From the NCBI GenBank assembly GCA_030429685.1, contig JAUIEY010000081.1, forward strand, positions 1-8,380: 8,380 bases of DNA, in the 5' to 3' direction. Made by a program: the position numbers and the translations under genes. The stretch comes from Gammaproteobacteria bacterium (GTDB taxonomy: Bacteria; Pseudomonadota; Gammaproteobacteria; Steroidobacterales; GCA-2729495). The notes under the pieces are model-generated. The model had not been told where the DNA came from. It saw only the letters and a list, made by a program, of their open reading frames with translations, and did no database searches. Positions 7,078 to 8,380 of this stretch are shown one piece after another; the stretch's first letter is position 1, and every line of letters begins with the position of its first letter.

Positions 7078-8193
7078 CTAGTTAACAAAGCCGTCTGCAT
7101 CAGCCGGCCTAAACCAGAAATTGTCGCCGTCCATTTGCAGTGCTTCAACATCGGGGGTGCCGGGGGCGAAACGAATAACCATATTCAGTTCGCCCCGGCA
7201 TAGCAGGCCCAGCCGCCGCAGTGCTCGTCCGGAGCCGGTTTCCGGTACGCACAGTTCCACCGCGTCAACGTCGGCGCGCAACAACTGTTGCAGGGCTGAC
7301 AATAAGATGATGGTGTCATCCACGTCGTTGTCGAAACTCATCCAGTCCAGTACCGAAGCCAGCGTAATGTCTTTAATACGACCCTGATCCGCTTCGGCGT
7401 AGTGCATCTGGCCCGTCATGAAATATCCGACCGGCTTGCCGGTGCGAGATTTAACCAGCCAAAGCCTGCGCTGGTTATCCATCGGCCCGGTGCTGGCAGC
7501 CCAGTTGAGCCATTCCGTCGAGCGATGACATTTGGCGGGCCGGCGCAGTCCGCGGATCTGCGCATCCAGTTCCTGCGGCAACTGTTCCACCGGTGCGCTG
7601 CTCCAGCCGGACAACTTGATGCGCAATACCATGCCGAGCAGCAGTCGGTGCAGGCCCATTCCCAGATTGACCAGCGCAGCGGCAGGCTGCCGCAACAACG
7701 GATTGCTGATCCAGCGCTGCAAAATCGGCGCGGAGCGCTTTACCAGCAGAAAGCGGGCGGCAGTGAGGTGCTGCCAGCCCAGTTGCTTGTAGATAGGCAA
7801 AGCCATCTGCGACACCCGCACCCCGCCAGAGGCAACCGGGCGGGCGCGCATGCGCAACAGGATCATCAGGCCAGCACCGGTGCTGCGGTGTTCCGGCTTA
7901 ACCACCAGTCCGGAGCACCACAGCATGTTGATGGTCTGATCGCCGACATGCACTTTGCCGTTAAAGGTATGCATGCAGCCTATGGGACGATCTTCCAGCA
8001 GCGCCGCCAGCAGCAGCAAGTCGTCATCCCGTCTGGGATGACCGGGAACCGAAGTCAGCAATTCGCCGAAACTACCGCCGATACGGCCGAAACCGGGATC
8101 GCCCTGCCAACCCTCAAATGCCTGTCCGGATTCGTAGTCTGCCCGGGTTACCTCCACCATGCGCAGCTGCGGTTTTTCCGGCGCTGCACTCAC
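7078..8193 (-). CDS. GNAT-type N-acetyltransferase-like protein, two-part
   Basis: A 371-residue protein. The first part shows a GNAT fold. GLVVKPEHRSTGAG (95-108) is the strand-4 and acetyl-CoA pyrophosphate-binding motif, with R103-S-T-G-A-G108 as the Q/RxxGxG/A signature. MALPIYKQLGW (130-140) is the usual following motif with the tyrosine. A linker with a hydrophobic helix (about 170-193) leads to a second part (about 240-340) whose KPVGYFMTG (253-261) and LLSALQQLL (297-305) suggest a degenerate second GNAT-like half without a clear CoA loop. At 371 residues it is about twice a single GNAT domain. The GTG start overlaps the stop of the upstream FkbH-like gene as GTGA, which favours this start over the ATG at 8160. 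Coupling to FkbH implies joint action, perhaps acylating an amino sugar or a carrier-bound group. It converges on the SGNH gene 20 bases away, with no terminator hairpin visible. Substrate unknown. Confidence 0.8.
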   Translation of the reverse strand: MSAAPEKPQLRMVEVTRADYESGQAFEGWQGDPGFGRIGGSFGELLTSVPGHPRRDDDLLLLAALLEDRPIGCMHTFNGKVHVGDQTINMLWCSGLVVKPEHRSTGAGLMILLRMRARPVASGGVRVSQMALPIYKQLGWQHLTAARFLLVKRSAPILQRWISNPLLRQPAAALVNLGMGLHRLLLGMVLRIKLSGWSSAPVEQLPQELDAQIRGLRRPAKCHRSTEWLNWAASTGPMDNQRRLWLVKSRTGKPVGYFMTGQMHYAEADQGRIKDITLASVLDWMSFDNDVDDTIILLSALQQLLRADVDAVELCVPETGSGRALRRLGLLCRGELNMVIRFAPGTPDVEALQMDGDNFWFRPADADGFVN

Positions 8194-8380
8194 GGTGTTT
8201 CTGTTGCCGGCGCGGCAAGATCGACATTAATAAACGCAGGTGAAGGATAGTCGGCAGCCGTATCCCAGCTGAACATGTTGTTGCCGTCGGCCGCAAAGCC
8301 GCTGCGTTCACTGAAAAACTCCAGCGTCGGTTTGTTCTTGGTGGTCGGCAGGAACTCTGCAGCAACGCTGGTCGCATTTT
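8190..8380 (-). CDS. FkbH-like HAD-IIIC protein, C-terminal fragment (cut by window edge)
   Basis: On the - strand the frame beginning with the codon at 8378-8376 is open from the window edge to TGA at 8192-8190, giving 62 residues. Visible residues 5-28 contain VAAEFLPTTKNKP followed by a short helix and FFSERSGF. This is the hallmark C-terminal pattern of FkbH-like proteins (HAD subfamily IIIC with a GNAT-like C-terminal domain: a strand, PTxKN, helix, then an aromatic and GF). In studied pathways FkbH proteins load glyceryl-type units from a glycolytic intermediate onto an acyl carrier protein; relatives occur in surface-glycan clusters. The HAD catalytic domain lies outside the window, so its catalytic residues cannot be checked. 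The stop overlaps the GTG of the GNAT-like gene by 4 bases, showing an operon. Family call is good for the motif seen but rests on a short fragment. Confidence 0.72.
   Translation of the reverse strand, partial: NATSVAAEFLPTTKNKPTLEFFSERSGFAADGNNMFSWDTAADYPSPAFINVDLAAPATETP

Noticed and set aside
7402..8250. A 282-codon open frame on the + strand opposite the GNAT-like gene
   Set aside because: Low-complexity Gln/Arg/His-rich translation without any domain; the - strand shows GNAT motifs and a coupled start, so this is a shadow.
8114..8377. An 87-codon - strand frame with an ATG at the right edge
   Set aside because: Arg/Pro/Ser-rich translation in the wrong frame; the neighbouring frame carries the FkbH-like C-terminus ending in the GTGA overlap.

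Overview
The window reads as part of a surface-polysaccharide or other glycan biosynthesis locus from a Gram-negative bacterium, most likely a proteobacterium and possibly a gammaproteobacterium. That placement rests on moderately high GC, tightly packed genes and protein sequence character; there is no rRNA or other phylogenetic marker here. Coding density is very high and no stretch over about 110 bases lacks a gene. I see no tRNA, rRNA, insertion sequence, CRISPR array or attachment site.

Layout. On the + strand the window opens inside an FkbM-type methyltransferase (2-649, 5' end missing). It faces, across a 19-base gap, a family 2 glycosyltransferase on the - strand (669-1658). A short divergent intergenic region (1659-1767) then leads into a compact + strand operon of four genes: a short-chain dehydrogenase (1768-2514), a GMC-type FAD oxidoreductase (2528-4243), a Wzx-like multi-spanning flippase (4240-5619) and a membrane-anchored SGNH/GDSL-type hydrolase or acyltransferase (5633-7057). 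Junctions in this operon are +13 bases, a 4-base overlap, and +13 bases. Converging on it from the right edge is a - strand pair: the C-terminal end of an FkbH-like HAD-IIIC protein (8190-8380, cut by the window edge), overlapping by 4 bases a two-part GNAT-type acetyltransferase-like protein (7078-8193).

How the genes may work together (inference). The glycosyltransferase would add a sugar to a lipid-linked glycan. The SDR and the GMC protein would carry out oxidation or reduction on a sugar or sugar-linked group. The FkbM protein would O-methylate. The FkbH-like and GNAT-like proteins would supply or transfer an acyl-type group. The flippase would move the lipid-linked product across the inner membrane, and the SGNH protein would add or remove an ester-linked group. 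No polymerase, ligase, chain-length regulator or initiating transferase lies in the window, so this is the tailoring-and-export part of a larger cluster. The most unusual member is the GMC oxidoreductase, which carries a cysteine cluster and an aromatic, possibly membrane-binding segment and sits directly beside the SDR.
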